Shown here one piece after another: positions 49,406 to 57,461 of a stretch of DNA of 64,000 nucleotides; position 1 is the stretch's first letter, and the number at the start of each line of letters is the position of its first letter. Where the stretch lies: assembly GCA_964539805.1 (NCBI GenBank), contig CAZIKN010000014.1:1-64000 (forward strand), read 5' to 3'. Source of the DNA: M3007 sp964539805. Lineage in GTDB: Bacteria > Bacteroidota > Bacteroidia > Chitinophagales > Saprospiraceae. A program made the translations under genes and the position numbers. Below the pieces are notes generated by a model. That model worked only from the letters and a program-made list of their open reading frames with translations. It was not told the origin of the DNA and made no database searches.

Positions 49406-49446
49406 CGTCTGTAAATCTTTAAAAATCACTTAAATCCTAGTATAAT
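49406..49446. repeat. Right member of the inverted repeat flanking the heme-binding gene
   Basis: The reverse complement of this stretch reads like 48687-48756; 49406-49427 pairs perfectly with 48735-48756 over 22 bases. Confidence 0.65.
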
Positions 49447-49493
49447 TGGAAAGGGCTTCCATAACCCATAGGCAACATTATTTATGTCTCGGA

Positions 49494-49631
49494 TTACCAA
49501 GCCCCAAAATTGGGCAGTTTGTTCCAGCTGCGGATATTGCCTGTATGACTGTCTAAATTTTGTGCTCCGCCATACACCAAATAAGCGTTTTGCGGGGTAT
49601 TGTTGGTGAGGGTGTTGAAAAAGTGGAGGCC
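49494..49631 (-). pseudogene. Possible C-terminal gene remnant
   Basis: The minus-strand frame 49494-49724 has protein-like composition only in its last 45 codons (FFNTLTNNTPQNAYLVYGGA ... NIRSWNKLPNFGAW), and its upstream part is the 49-bp palindrome, which is not coding-like. It may be the tail of a decayed gene cut by the palindrome. I recognise no family. Confidence 0.25.
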
Positions 49632-49680
49632 TGTTTTTTTGACAAATTGGGAATCCGATTCCCAATTTGTCAAAAAAACA
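49632..49680. repeat. Perfect 49-bp palindrome with one central base
   Basis: Bases 49632-49655 are the exact reverse complement of 49657-49680 around C49656. The arms run from TGTTTTTTTGACAAATTGGG inward. It lies 51 bases after the stop of the FG-GAP gene (minus strand) and its outer T-run would make it an efficient bidirectional terminator. Confidence 0.85.
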
Positions 49681-49731
49681 AACAGACGCGATTTTATGGG
49701 CTTTATCACTGATCTGGAGGGCAACCCCTAA

Positions 49732-51990
49732 TCAATGATGATGGTGATGATGCCCATCGCTACCAGCTCCCGTCATGCGGAAAGGCGTTTTTTGTTTGTT
49801 CACAGCCGTGTTGTTGCCCTCCATAATGACGATCATGCTATTGGGCTGAATATTTTGCACAACAGTAGATGACGCAGCGGGTTTTGCCCATATAATTTCA
49901 ACAGATTCAATGCTTTGTGCGTCGCCGAGGCCAATTTCCTGCCGAAGGCTGGAAGCGCCGAAGCTGCCACCTGTGCCTACGCTATTGAATATTTTTCGCA
50001 ATGCTCCATTAGTGGTTTTTACCGTGACAACAATTTTGGAGCCGAAGGCATCGCGATTGCAGGTTTTGCCTTCTGCAAAAACGGTAAGCCATTTGTTTTG
50101 GTCATTCCCGGGGTTTTCAAACAACAAATTATTGGCCTGATCGCCTTCATAAGCCCCACCCATGACGGTGTAAATATCCTGATCGCCATCAAAATCAAGG
50201 TCGCCAAAGGCAATACCGTGCCCTTTCTGGATGTGGGAGAAATTGCCCATGCTCACCTCGTCAAATTTTTTGCCGCCGTTGTTGCGGAACATGCGGTTGG
50301 GCACAATGGAGCCCAGATCGGGCGTGCCTGTGCCGAGGTAAAAATCAAGCCAGCCATCATTGTCCAAATCCCCAAAATTATGGCCCATGGAAAAAGCCAC
50401 TTTGCCAGTGAGGCCCATGGCCTTGGTTACATCGCTGAAGGTTTCGTTTCCGTTGTTGTGGTAAAGGCGCAGGTAATCGCCCGGGGGCAATTTGCCCATA
50501 TATTCAGCTACTGCCAGACCGGCGGCATTGTTGAGGTTTTTGGAGTCATATCCTGACACAAAAAGGTCTTCAAAGCCATCATTGTCATAATCAAAAAAGA
50601 AGGCCGGGAAACTGGCAATAGGGTTCTGGACGCCAGCCTTGGCAGCTGCTTCTTCAAATTTAGGCATACCATCCGCCCCTGTTCTGTTGATATAAAGCAC
50701 ATTGGGGCCATTGAGGCAGCTGAGGTAAAGATCGGGCAATTGATCATTGTTGATATCTGCTGATACTGCGGATTTTACGAAAGCAAGGGTTTCCACGCCC
50801 GCTTGTTTGGCTACATTGGTGAAGGTGCCGTTTTTATTGCTCAAAAAAAGTTCGGAAGCGTGTGGCCGATTTCTACTGTGCTCATTTCCCACAAAAAGAT
50901 CAAGCCAGCCGTCGGCGTTAAAATCCGCCCATACGCCCGTTTGTGTGGGATGAAAAGAAAGCAGCCCTGCCTCTATGGTCACATCGGTGAAGGTGCCATC
51001 TCCGTTGTTGCGCAACAGGGAGTTGGGGTGGGTGCCGCCCGTGAGCCAGCCCCCTCGAAGGATGAACACATCGCGGTCGCCATCGTTGTCATAATCGGCA
51101 TGTAAGGTATTCAGTCCGCTGACAATGCCCGTCAGGTTCGCCTCTTTGGTTTTTTCCGTAAAAGAGCCATCGCCGTTGTTGACAAAATAGCGCGCTTGGT
51201 CATTGAGGAGGTAGGAGGTAATAAATAGGTCCAGGTCGTCATCACCATCAAAATCTTCCATGCAGACCCCTCCGGAAACACCCCGCAGGTCAAGGCCCAG
51301 CGGAATGGCCACATCCTTGAAATGGAATGCGGCATCGCCTTTAAAAACGGAGGGCGGAATGAGCCATTTTGCCGGCACCTCGGACGGGTATTTACCTAAG
51401 GTCATATAGGCCACATTGAGTAGCCAGCGCGCCTGAAGGTCATCGGGGAATTGGTTGAGGATACGGGTATATTCTGTTATTGCCCTGCTGGATCCTTGCG
51501 GGAGCTTGTGAATGCCTTCGCCCTGGATCGGTATGATGCAGGAAGCTGAGGTATGATTTTGCACGCAGTTTTGCTGCTCGCCCAAACGCAGGTTAGCAAT
51601 GGCGTATAAGTCAAAAAAGGGCTTTGTATTGGGCAAAAGAGTATTGTTGAATAGCGCCATGGCCTGCTCCAGTTCCAACAATGCGGTTTCTGTTTGGCCT
51701 GAAAACAGCAATTGCTCTGCATACGAATAACGTAGCCCTACCCCTTCCTCAGGGGTTTTAGCATTTGGTATCCTGCTGCCGTGCATGGCAGCCAGCCGGC
51801 CATTCAGGTTATAGCAGTCTATGGGGTTGGCATTCCGATAGATGCTGTCCAATATTTTCACCATACGCAGGTGCCCATTTTGGGCCGATGAAGTACTTTT
51901 GGTGCTGCCTTTATCTTGTGAACAGGCAAAAAGGAAACATGCGGCTACAAATGCGCAGCCGGTGATACGATATAAAAAGCTGGGATTCAT
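49732..51990 (-). CDS. FG-GAP/UnbV (CRTAC1-like) lipoprotein with C-terminal His6
   Basis: 752 residues. Lipoprotein signal YRITGCAFVAACFLFAC with Cys23, then a helical region, then FG-GAP/VCBS propeller repeats with calcium-loop-like DGDDDLDLFI, DYDNDGDRDVFIL, DFNADGWLDLFVG, DINNDQLPDLYLS, DYDNDGFEDLFVSG, DLDNDGWLDFYLG, DLDFDGDQDIYTV. The ASPIC/UnbV domain follows (FGSKIVVTVKTTNGALRKI ... GLGDAQSIESVEIIWAKP). The protein ends GAGSDG followed by six His, a natural stretch that looks like a purification tag. It is probably attached to the outer membrane; relatives are surface binding proteins. A broken copy of its first 70 codons lies at 61740-61956. Confidence 0.9.
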   Translation of the reverse strand: MNPSFLYRITGCAFVAACFLFACSQDKGSTKSTSSAQNGHLRMVKILDSIYRNANPIDCYNLNGRLAAMHGSRIPNAKTPEEGVGLRYSYAEQLLFSGQTETALLELEQAMALFNNTLLPNTKPFFDLYAIANLRLGEQQNCVQNHTSASCIIPIQGEGIHKLPQGSSRAITEYTRILNQFPDDLQARWLLNVAYMTLGKYPSEVPAKWLIPPSVFKGDAAFHFKDVAIPLGLDLRGVSGGVCMEDFDGDDDLDLFITSYLLNDQARYFVNNGDGSFTEKTKEANLTGIVSGLNTLHADYDNDGDRDVFILRGGWLTGGTHPNSLLRNNGDGTFTDVTIEAGLLSFHPTQTGVWADFNADGWLDLFVGNEHSRNRPHASELFLSNKNGTFTNVAKQAGVETLAFVKSAVSADINNDQLPDLYLSCLNGPNVLYINRTGADGMPKFEEAAAKAGVQNPIASFPAFFFDYDNDGFEDLFVSGYDSKNLNNAAGLAVAEYMGKLPPGDYLRLYHNNGNETFSDVTKAMGLTGKVAFSMGHNFGDLDNDGWLDFYLGTGTPDLGSIVPNRMFRNNGGKKFDEVSMGNFSHIQKGHGIAFGDLDFDGDQDIYTVMGGAYEGDQANNLLFENPGNDQNKWLTVFAEGKTCNRDAFGSKIVVTVKTTNGALRKIFNSVGTGGSFGASSLRQEIGLGDAQSIESVEIIWAKPAASSTVVQNIQPNSMIVIMEGNNTAVNKQKTPFRMTGAGSDGHHHHHH

Positions 51991-52034
51991 GTGCAGAAAT
52001 TATAGGTGCTTTGTGGCACGGATTGAACTTGGGG

Positions 52035-52042
52035 CAAAGGTA
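52035..52042 (-). promoter_or_regulatory. -7 box of the FG-GAP gene
   Basis: TACCTTTG on the minus strand, 45 bases before the start codon. It lies just outside the left island repeat (52069-52098), so the gene kept its core promoter when the island came in. Confidence 0.5.
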
Positions 52043-52068
52043 CAAGGAATATGGGAAGGGGGAAAATG

Positions 52069-52098
52069 CAATGGTGCCAAAAACACCGTCACCGCACT
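52069..52098. repeat. Left direct repeat bounding the defence island
   Basis: CAATGGTGCCAAAAACACCG and the next 10 bases match 61644-61673 with 4 mismatches in 30, same orientation. The sequence resembles the 3' end of the HMG-CoA reductase gene (reverse complement encodes an FLAPL-like tail). Confidence 0.65.
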
Positions 52099-52116
52099 CT
52101 TATATCTGGCTTTTTT

Positions 52117-52962
52117 TTAATGTTTTTTAGAATAATAGAGGAGGTTTTGAGCGAAAGTCTTATCCACACATAAAGTATTAATCCCTTGAAAACAATATTG
52201 ATTTGAGCCAATAAAATTTGCTGCCAAACCTAAAAAATAGGGCTTCCAAAAGCGGTTTTTGGCCTTGGTAACGATTTTTTGGTATTGCGGATTATCCCGA
52301 AGTTCATTGACTTTACCTGAACTTTTTGAATAAAAGTTACCCAATACAAAGTCAATAGCCAAAACAATATCCATAGGCGGATGAAGCAGTCTGGGTGATT
52401 CTAAAATAAGCACTTCTCCATACTGTATTTGGCCTTCATTTATTTCTTTACCTCCAAAATGGACGTGATAAAGAGGATGGACAAAATCTGTATTTTCTTC
52501 GGATTTACCATCGTCCTTTTTATCGGGATGACGATCAAAATGCCACGATGCTTTTGCTATATGACTACTTGAATCTCCAATAGTAATTACTACTTGAAGA
52601 CTAAAACCCGGAACATGAATATCCCCCCTTGAGAAAGGCCTGATAGGGTCTTCGCTTCCATCATCAGGCACATTGCGAATACCACTCATGTGGGAAATTA
52701 TTTTTAACGATGCTGATTGTTCAAAAATCTCGTAGCCCCTAGGGCAGATATTCTTACCCAAATCTAAATCTTTGAAAGTAATAACAGTTTCTTCTAATAT
52801 CCAATAACCATCTTTACGTGCTGTAAGTTTTTCAGCAGTTGTTGGGAGGTTGCCAAAATCAATTATATTATTTCTCTCGTCCTTGCCAATGTAGGACTTA
52901 AGTAGTGAATGTAACTGTTCTAACTCAGTTTTCATTTGAATAGCAATATCACTTTTTGCCAT
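52117..52962 (-). CDS. Unrecognised protein, last gene of the defence operon
   Basis: 281 residues; overlaps the preceding receiver gene by 14 bases, so it is made together with it. No signal peptide or membrane segment is seen. An N-terminal helix (QMKTELEQLHSLLKSYIGKD) leads into a beta-rich region with FSLQVVITIGDSSSHIAKASW, a His-containing stretch HPLYHVHFGGKEINEGQ and HPPMDIVLAIDFVLGNFYS. These histidines could be catalytic or structural, but I know no matching family. By position it may be the third component of the effector module (compare SspH in sspBCD-sspFGH cassettes), which is inference only. Confidence 0.6.
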   Translation of the reverse strand: MAKSDIAIQMKTELEQLHSLLKSYIGKDERNNIIDFGNLPTTAEKLTARKDGYWILEETVITFKDLDLGKNICPRGYEIFEQSASLKIISHMSGIRNVPDDGSEDPIRPFSRGDIHVPGFSLQVVITIGDSSSHIAKASWHFDRHPDKKDDGKSEENTDFVHPLYHVHFGGKEINEGQIQYGEVLILESPRLLHPPMDIVLAIDFVLGNFYSKSSGKVNELRDNPQYQKIVTKAKNRFWKPYFLGLAANFIGSNQYCFQGINTLCVDKTFAQNLLYYSKKH

Positions 52963-54064
52963 TTTTTTGAGCCAGTTTATTAAGATAAGTAAAACGATCT
53001 TTTTCGATAGGATTCAACTTAAATACCTTATTTTTACCTTCCAAAATAGAAAATAAAGACAAATACCGTTCCTCCTGCCATGCCCTTAGCGTATTCGATT
53101 GAATACGCAGCCCATCGGAGGGATCAATAGGCTTACGAGTTACTTCACAAATACTCCAAAATTCATCACTATGGCAAAAAGGTAATTTTTTAGCAGCAAC
53201 CAAATTGGATAACCTTGTCTTCGTTTTAAGCATTTCAACCCGCTCATTCGCACTAAAATATTGAGGATGCTTCTCATTGATAGTTGTTTTCCACCAATTC
53301 ACAAGTCCATCAGCCCAATAACGCGGCCAACCCTTAGATAATACACCTTTATAGGCGAAGCCCGATTTGAGGATATTATCTCGTAAAATTATCCAATCGG
53401 ATGATTCAAATTTGTCAATCCCTAGTCTTGCTGCCAGTGTATCTTCTTCAATCAATACGCTAGGAGTCAAAACAACCTCATCTACTATGAATTTTACAAG
53501 ATTATGTGGAATTTTCTTATTAATGAGAGCATTTAACTCATCTTTGAGTCTGGAATCGATGTGTAACAGTGATGGGGTTTGAAGTAAATCTGATTCAGAG
53601 TATAATTTGTGATTTTGAATTTGTTGGAATGCCTCTGACAAAGCAGTTAGTTCTCTAACTACTCTTTCGCTATCCCCTGAAAAATCATCTTTTGAGTAAA
53701 CGCTTAGAAAAAGATCATGGCCGGTTCCATCTCGATTATAGGAAGATGTGAAATCTGGATTGGCAGAGCAAAGCACGACTGGAATATCTCGCTTAAGTTG
53801 CTTGTCATTGATCAAAAATCGGATATGTTGAGCTAAAGATTCAGCACTATATGTGATTCCCGACGGTTGATGTCCTTCATACAATCTCCAATCTAAAATA
53901 ATTCCATTTGCTTTTGGAAATATATCCTTGATCTTCATGAGATCACTCTCCCATGACATCAATTGTATCGGAATAATTTTAAAATTATCCGATAGGTTTA
54001 TTTTTCTGAGAATACTATCGCTTTGCTCAACAGTATTATCATCAAGCAGAAAATAAGTCATCAT
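52949..54064 (-). CDS. Receiver-domain protein with unknown C-terminal domain
   Basis: 371 residues. Residues 1-130 form a complete receiver: acidic pair Asp8-Asp9 (YFLLDDN), phospho-acceptor Asp58 (NGIILDWRLYEG), Ser100 (VVLCSANPD) and Lys125 (VYSKDDFSG). The C-terminal 240 residues (DELNALINKKIPHNLVKFIV ... GWPRYWADGLVNWWKTTI ... LRIQSNTLRAWQEERYLSL) match no output domain I know and show no DNA-binding helix-turn-helix. It overlaps the kinase-like gene upstream by 23 bases and the next gene by 14, so a kinase-receiver pair is plainly intended. A phosphorylation-gated effector or adaptor is the likely role. Confidence 0.75.
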   Translation of the reverse strand: MMTYFLLDDNTVEQSDSILRKINLSDNFKIIPIQLMSWESDLMKIKDIFPKANGIILDWRLYEGHQPSGITYSAESLAQHIRFLINDKQLKRDIPVVLCSANPDFTSSYNRDGTGHDLFLSVYSKDDFSGDSERVVRELTALSEAFQQIQNHKLYSESDLLQTPSLLHIDSRLKDELNALINKKIPHNLVKFIVDEVVLTPSVLIEEDTLAARLGIDKFESSDWIILRDNILKSGFAYKGVLSKGWPRYWADGLVNWWKTTINEKHPQYFSANERVEMLKTKTRLSNLVAAKKLPFCHSDEFWSICEVTRKPIDPSDGLRIQSNTLRAWQEERYLSLFSILEGKNKVFKLNPIEKDRFTYLNKLAQKNGKK

Positions 54065-56339
54065 TTACTTGTTCTTTAATTTGTTCTTCAGTTGCTTTAG
54101 GTAACTCAATCCTGATACAGGTATTGAAACCATCAGGCGGGTTTGATACAAAAATTTCACCTTCGTAAGATTCTATAATGTCAGATACAATCTTCAACCC
54201 TAAACCTGACCCAATCATTTCTTCATTTTGCGATGCATTGAGGCCGACAGGTGTTGATGTTGTGAAGAAAGCCGTAAAGATACGTTCTTTATCACTGTCT
54301 GGTATTCCAGTTCCATTGTCACAAAATTCAAAAACTATTCTATTGTTTTCATCTTTTGCCTGTATCAAAATTTTCGCTTTTACCCTTGCTTTTATGGTTG
54401 CCTTATTGGCATTTGAATAAAGATTGAATAAAATTGAAGCCCATTCAGAAGGGTGCATAGGGCAGGTAAACAGATCATAGCCATCATATTGAGGTGTTAA
54501 AATCTCAACTTGATTTTTATCTGCTGTTTTTTGAATTATCTTCAAAAAATCCTGAACAACATCTCTTATATCAATAGGCATTAACTCCCTTTTTGCATTC
54601 TTTCGTATAGTTTCGTCAAAATATGCAGCAAACGTTCGGAATTGTTCAAAGTTTTTACCTAATCCATTTACACTGTTTTTCAGCACATCAGTATTGGCAT
54701 ATTTAGATAGTACTGCCATTTCTGATTGAAAAATGGGGCTAAATTGCCTGATTTCGTGAACAAATTCGCCTATGGATAGGCCAATACCCGCTAATACGCG
54801 CAGCATAGCAGTTTCGCCGAGCTGTCTGTCAAGAGTTTGCTTTATGTTTTCGAGGGCTCTCTGTGCTTTTTCTCTTTGAGAGTTAGCATATTGTTTATCA
54901 GTATCCGCATTAGTATTAATAAATTCTTCAATAGCTTCGACGTCAGATTGTGTTTTTTCTTCAGAGTTTTGCTGTTCCCGTTTTGCTTTTTTTTCTAAAA
55001 AGCCTATCGAACTTTCAACAATATTTCTGCAAGATTCAAAAGATTTTGCCAAAAAGTCAGTTAACTCCTCAAATGCTAAATTTTTTAATAGCCCTTCACG
55101 ACTTGATGTTTCTTCGAACAAACTACCCTCGACATCAATTAGTTCTACAAAGCCAAATAAGTTTCTGTTTGAGAGGGGGACTCTTCTCGAATGAGATGCC
55201 ATATTTACCTTTTCATCTAATCCTAACCAATCATCTCCTATCTCACCATAAGGGGGGACTCTAAACCCATTTCTGTAAAGCCTAATTCCACTAGATGTTC
55301 GTGAAAAGTCATTAACTTTCTTCAGTTCAGTTGAAGAAATTCCTATTCCATCATGTGAGTAATATTCTGTTCTATTATATATGTAATAATATGCTTTAAA
55401 GTGAACATTTTTTATATATTTAAATTTTTCCACTTCTTTTTTGTCGCGACCAGCACTAATTTCCCTCAGGTTATCCAAAGGTTTAATCTTTAAACTTTTG
55501 CTATCAACCGTACAGAAGCCATCCCCATTATTATCAATATATCCTTGAAAAACTGCTAAAGACTTATTAAAAAATGATTTGTCAATATCGGTAATAGTCT
55601 CTATTTCATCATTCACCTGTTTTTGACAAACTACTGAAAAAGAATCCTCATCCTGTACTCCAAAAACTACGTTACTATTTTTCGACCTATCCGACAAATA
55701 AGATGGCTGTAACAAATCTGAAACATACCTGAATACTCTTTGTATTTCTGCGTATGTCCATCTTTCTCGCATAGGCTCAATAGTCAAGGTTGTACCGCAG
55801 GGTTTTTCTTTTGGAACTTCCGATATATCATTGGCAATCAGGTTAATATCCGTATCAATTTCGTATCGGCTCCAGTCAATAACCACACGTAGAGCAGTTG
55901 TAGACTCCTTTGTCTGAGTAGTTATAACTAATTTTTCGCCTAAGCGTTGGGTAGCAAAGCGACCAATACCCTTTCTACCAGCTCTTTTTCGGTGAAATTT
56001 AGGTGAAACAGGATTGTGTACTTTATCTGTCGAAGATAGGCGCATAAATCCATTTTTTAGCGCGTCTAAATCCATTCCATGCCCATCATCTTCTATAATC
56101 AGAGTTCCTCCTGCTATATCAGTATTTATGAATCTTAAAGTTACTTCTTTTGCATCCGCATCATAAGCATTCTTAACCAATTCCGCAACAGCCGTCTCCT
56201 GCCGTCCAACCAATTCACGACCCAGCCGGTCAATGATGCCGGCATCAACCGAGAATTTGACCTTATCTTTGTCCAATTCCTCCAATTGGCGGTCGAGCGC
56301 TTCGCGCTGTTTGATGAGTTCTTCTCTATTGGTTTCCAT
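54042..56339 (-). CDS. Double-GHKL protein: Hsp90/MORC-like ATPase fused to histidine kinase core
   Basis: 765 residues from ATG 56339. The N-terminal GHKL ATPase has ELVKNAYDADA (N box, near 53-63), IEDDGHGMDL (G1), and GRKGIGRFATQRLG (G2). After a long middle region and a coiled coil comes a kinase core: dimerisation helix IGEFVHEIRQFSPIF with candidate phospho-His528, N box ILFNLYSNANKAT, G1 DNGTGIPDSDKERIFTAFF and G2 GSGLGLKIVSDIIESYEGE. No membrane helix, so it is a cytoplasmic sensor. It starts 12 bases after sspD and overlaps the receiver gene by 23 bases. Its place suggests the effector/sensor side of a phosphorothioation defence (position of sspF); that equivalence is unproven. Confidence 0.82.
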   Translation of the reverse strand: METNREELIKQREALDRQLEELDKDKVKFSVDAGIIDRLGRELVGRQETAVAELVKNAYDADAKEVTLRFINTDIAGGTLIIEDDGHGMDLDALKNGFMRLSSTDKVHNPVSPKFHRKRAGRKGIGRFATQRLGEKLVITTQTKESTTALRVVIDWSRYEIDTDINLIANDISEVPKEKPCGTTLTIEPMRERWTYAEIQRVFRYVSDLLQPSYLSDRSKNSNVVFGVQDEDSFSVVCQKQVNDEIETITDIDKSFFNKSLAVFQGYIDNNGDGFCTVDSKSLKIKPLDNLREISAGRDKKEVEKFKYIKNVHFKAYYYIYNRTEYYSHDGIGISSTELKKVNDFSRTSSGIRLYRNGFRVPPYGEIGDDWLGLDEKVNMASHSRRVPLSNRNLFGFVELIDVEGSLFEETSSREGLLKNLAFEELTDFLAKSFESCRNIVESSIGFLEKKAKREQQNSEEKTQSDVEAIEEFINTNADTDKQYANSQREKAQRALENIKQTLDRQLGETAMLRVLAGIGLSIGEFVHEIRQFSPIFQSEMAVLSKYANTDVLKNSVNGLGKNFEQFRTFAAYFDETIRKNAKRELMPIDIRDVVQDFLKIIQKTADKNQVEILTPQYDGYDLFTCPMHPSEWASILFNLYSNANKATIKARVKAKILIQAKDENNRIVFEFCDNGTGIPDSDKERIFTAFFTTSTPVGLNASQNEEMIGSGLGLKIVSDIIESYEGEIFVSNPPDGFNTCIRIELPKATEEQIKEQVNDDLFSA

Positions 56340-56351
56340 CAACTTAGGTTA

Positions 56352-57461
56352 TTATATGAAACAAGCGGCACAACCTACCTCTTCTTCTTCATCCAAAATA
56401 TCTGTTAGGAAACGTGAGGTAGTACGTTTGCCATTCATTTTTTGTAAGTATTCTATTTTTATTTGGGCTATTCGCTCTGGTTTGATTAGTTCCGCAAGGC
56501 TTTCATTTTGCCCCCAAGTGTAGCCCTCCTTTTCATATTCCATTGCCTTATAAAACATTTCGGGATGTTGCTCATACAGCCAAACCCATTCAATCCGTTG
56601 TTGGAAAAAGCAAAAGAAACAACCGGAACGGCTTCGGGCGTATTGGCCTTTTTGGTTATTGATTTCAAAGTCTATTTCCCTGTAATAAGCAGGAACACCA
56701 ACACCGCTTTCTTCTAAAAGCCGAAAAATATCTGCTCTGACCAATACCTCATCGTTATCAACTAATGGGAAATATGCCTCATCTGCCAGAGGATAATTGG
56801 TGCTTTTTAAAAAGCCTAAAACCAAACGATTAAAGTCCTTTACATTAATATCCAGCAATAGCTGCAGCTTATGATTCATCGTGAATGAACGTTCAATCGG
56901 CGACATCAACAATTCCTCAAAACGTTGCGACCTATTTTCGAGATCAAGACTGACGTATAAGTCCATCAGGCGTTCAATATTACTGATATTGAGTACTTTA
57001 TTGACAACATCCTCACTCCAAATATTTTTGCGAAATGGAAAAATGGATTGAATATTTGATTTTTTGGAAATATAGCCTTCTCTGTCTTCATCGCCTCTGA
57101 TGCCAACATACGATACGACCAGGTCAGTTCCAACATATTGTTCAAATGGCTCTAATTTTAGTTTTTGCGTACACCAGCGAATGAGCGAAGAAGGTAGATA
57201 ACCCCCTTTTAACTTTAAGTGAAAATCAAAAGGATTTTCGCTGGGGTGTTGCACTGCTTTCAACAACTCAATCTTCTTCCCCAAATAAACCTCCAAATTC
57301 TCAATTAACCGATATGTCTCGTCCAACTCTTTCCCCGTATCACAAGTATAGTACTCGATATCCAAAGCCGGATACCGTTGTTTCATATAAATTGCCAAAG
57401 CGGCAGAATCTTTGCCGCCGGATATGCCAAGTACGTGACGCACTTTACTCATATGGATCAT
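56352..57461 (-). CDS. sspD: SspD-like ATP pyrophosphatase (PAPS reductase family)
   Basis: 369 residues. The PP-loop SGGKDS at residues 14-19 activates substrate with ATP, as in DndC, SspD and PAPS reductases. Cysteines fit an iron-sulfur cluster or sulfur relay: RWCTQK (97), SGCFFCFF (281, 284) and a C-terminal GCAACFI (364, 367). In phosphorothioation this enzyme helps insert sulfur into the DNA backbone. Its start overlaps the stop of the ATPase gene as ATGA, and it follows the order sspB-sspC-sspD. The DndC family is the main alternative, but DndB, DndD and DndE are absent and the DUF4007 neighbour points to Ssp. Confidence 0.85.
   Translation of the reverse strand: MIHMSKVRHVLGISGGKDSAALAIYMKQRYPALDIEYYTCDTGKELDETYRLIENLEVYLGKKIELLKAVQHPSENPFDFHLKLKGGYLPSSLIRWCTQKLKLEPFEQYVGTDLVVSYVGIRGDEDREGYISKKSNIQSIFPFRKNIWSEDVVNKVLNISNIERLMDLYVSLDLENRSQRFEELLMSPIERSFTMNHKLQLLLDINVKDFNRLVLGFLKSTNYPLADEAYFPLVDNDEVLVRADIFRLLEESGVGVPAYYREIDFEINNQKGQYARSRSGCFFCFFQQRIEWVWLYEQHPEMFYKAMEYEKEGYTWGQNESLAELIKPERIAQIKIEYLQKMNGKRTTSRFLTDILDEEEEVGCAACFI

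Noticed and set aside
49732..49752. Vector or expression-construct contamination suggested by the His6 end
   Set aside because: Sequence on both sides is continuous genomic DNA, the codons are mixed CAT/CAC, and no vector motifs follow the stop.
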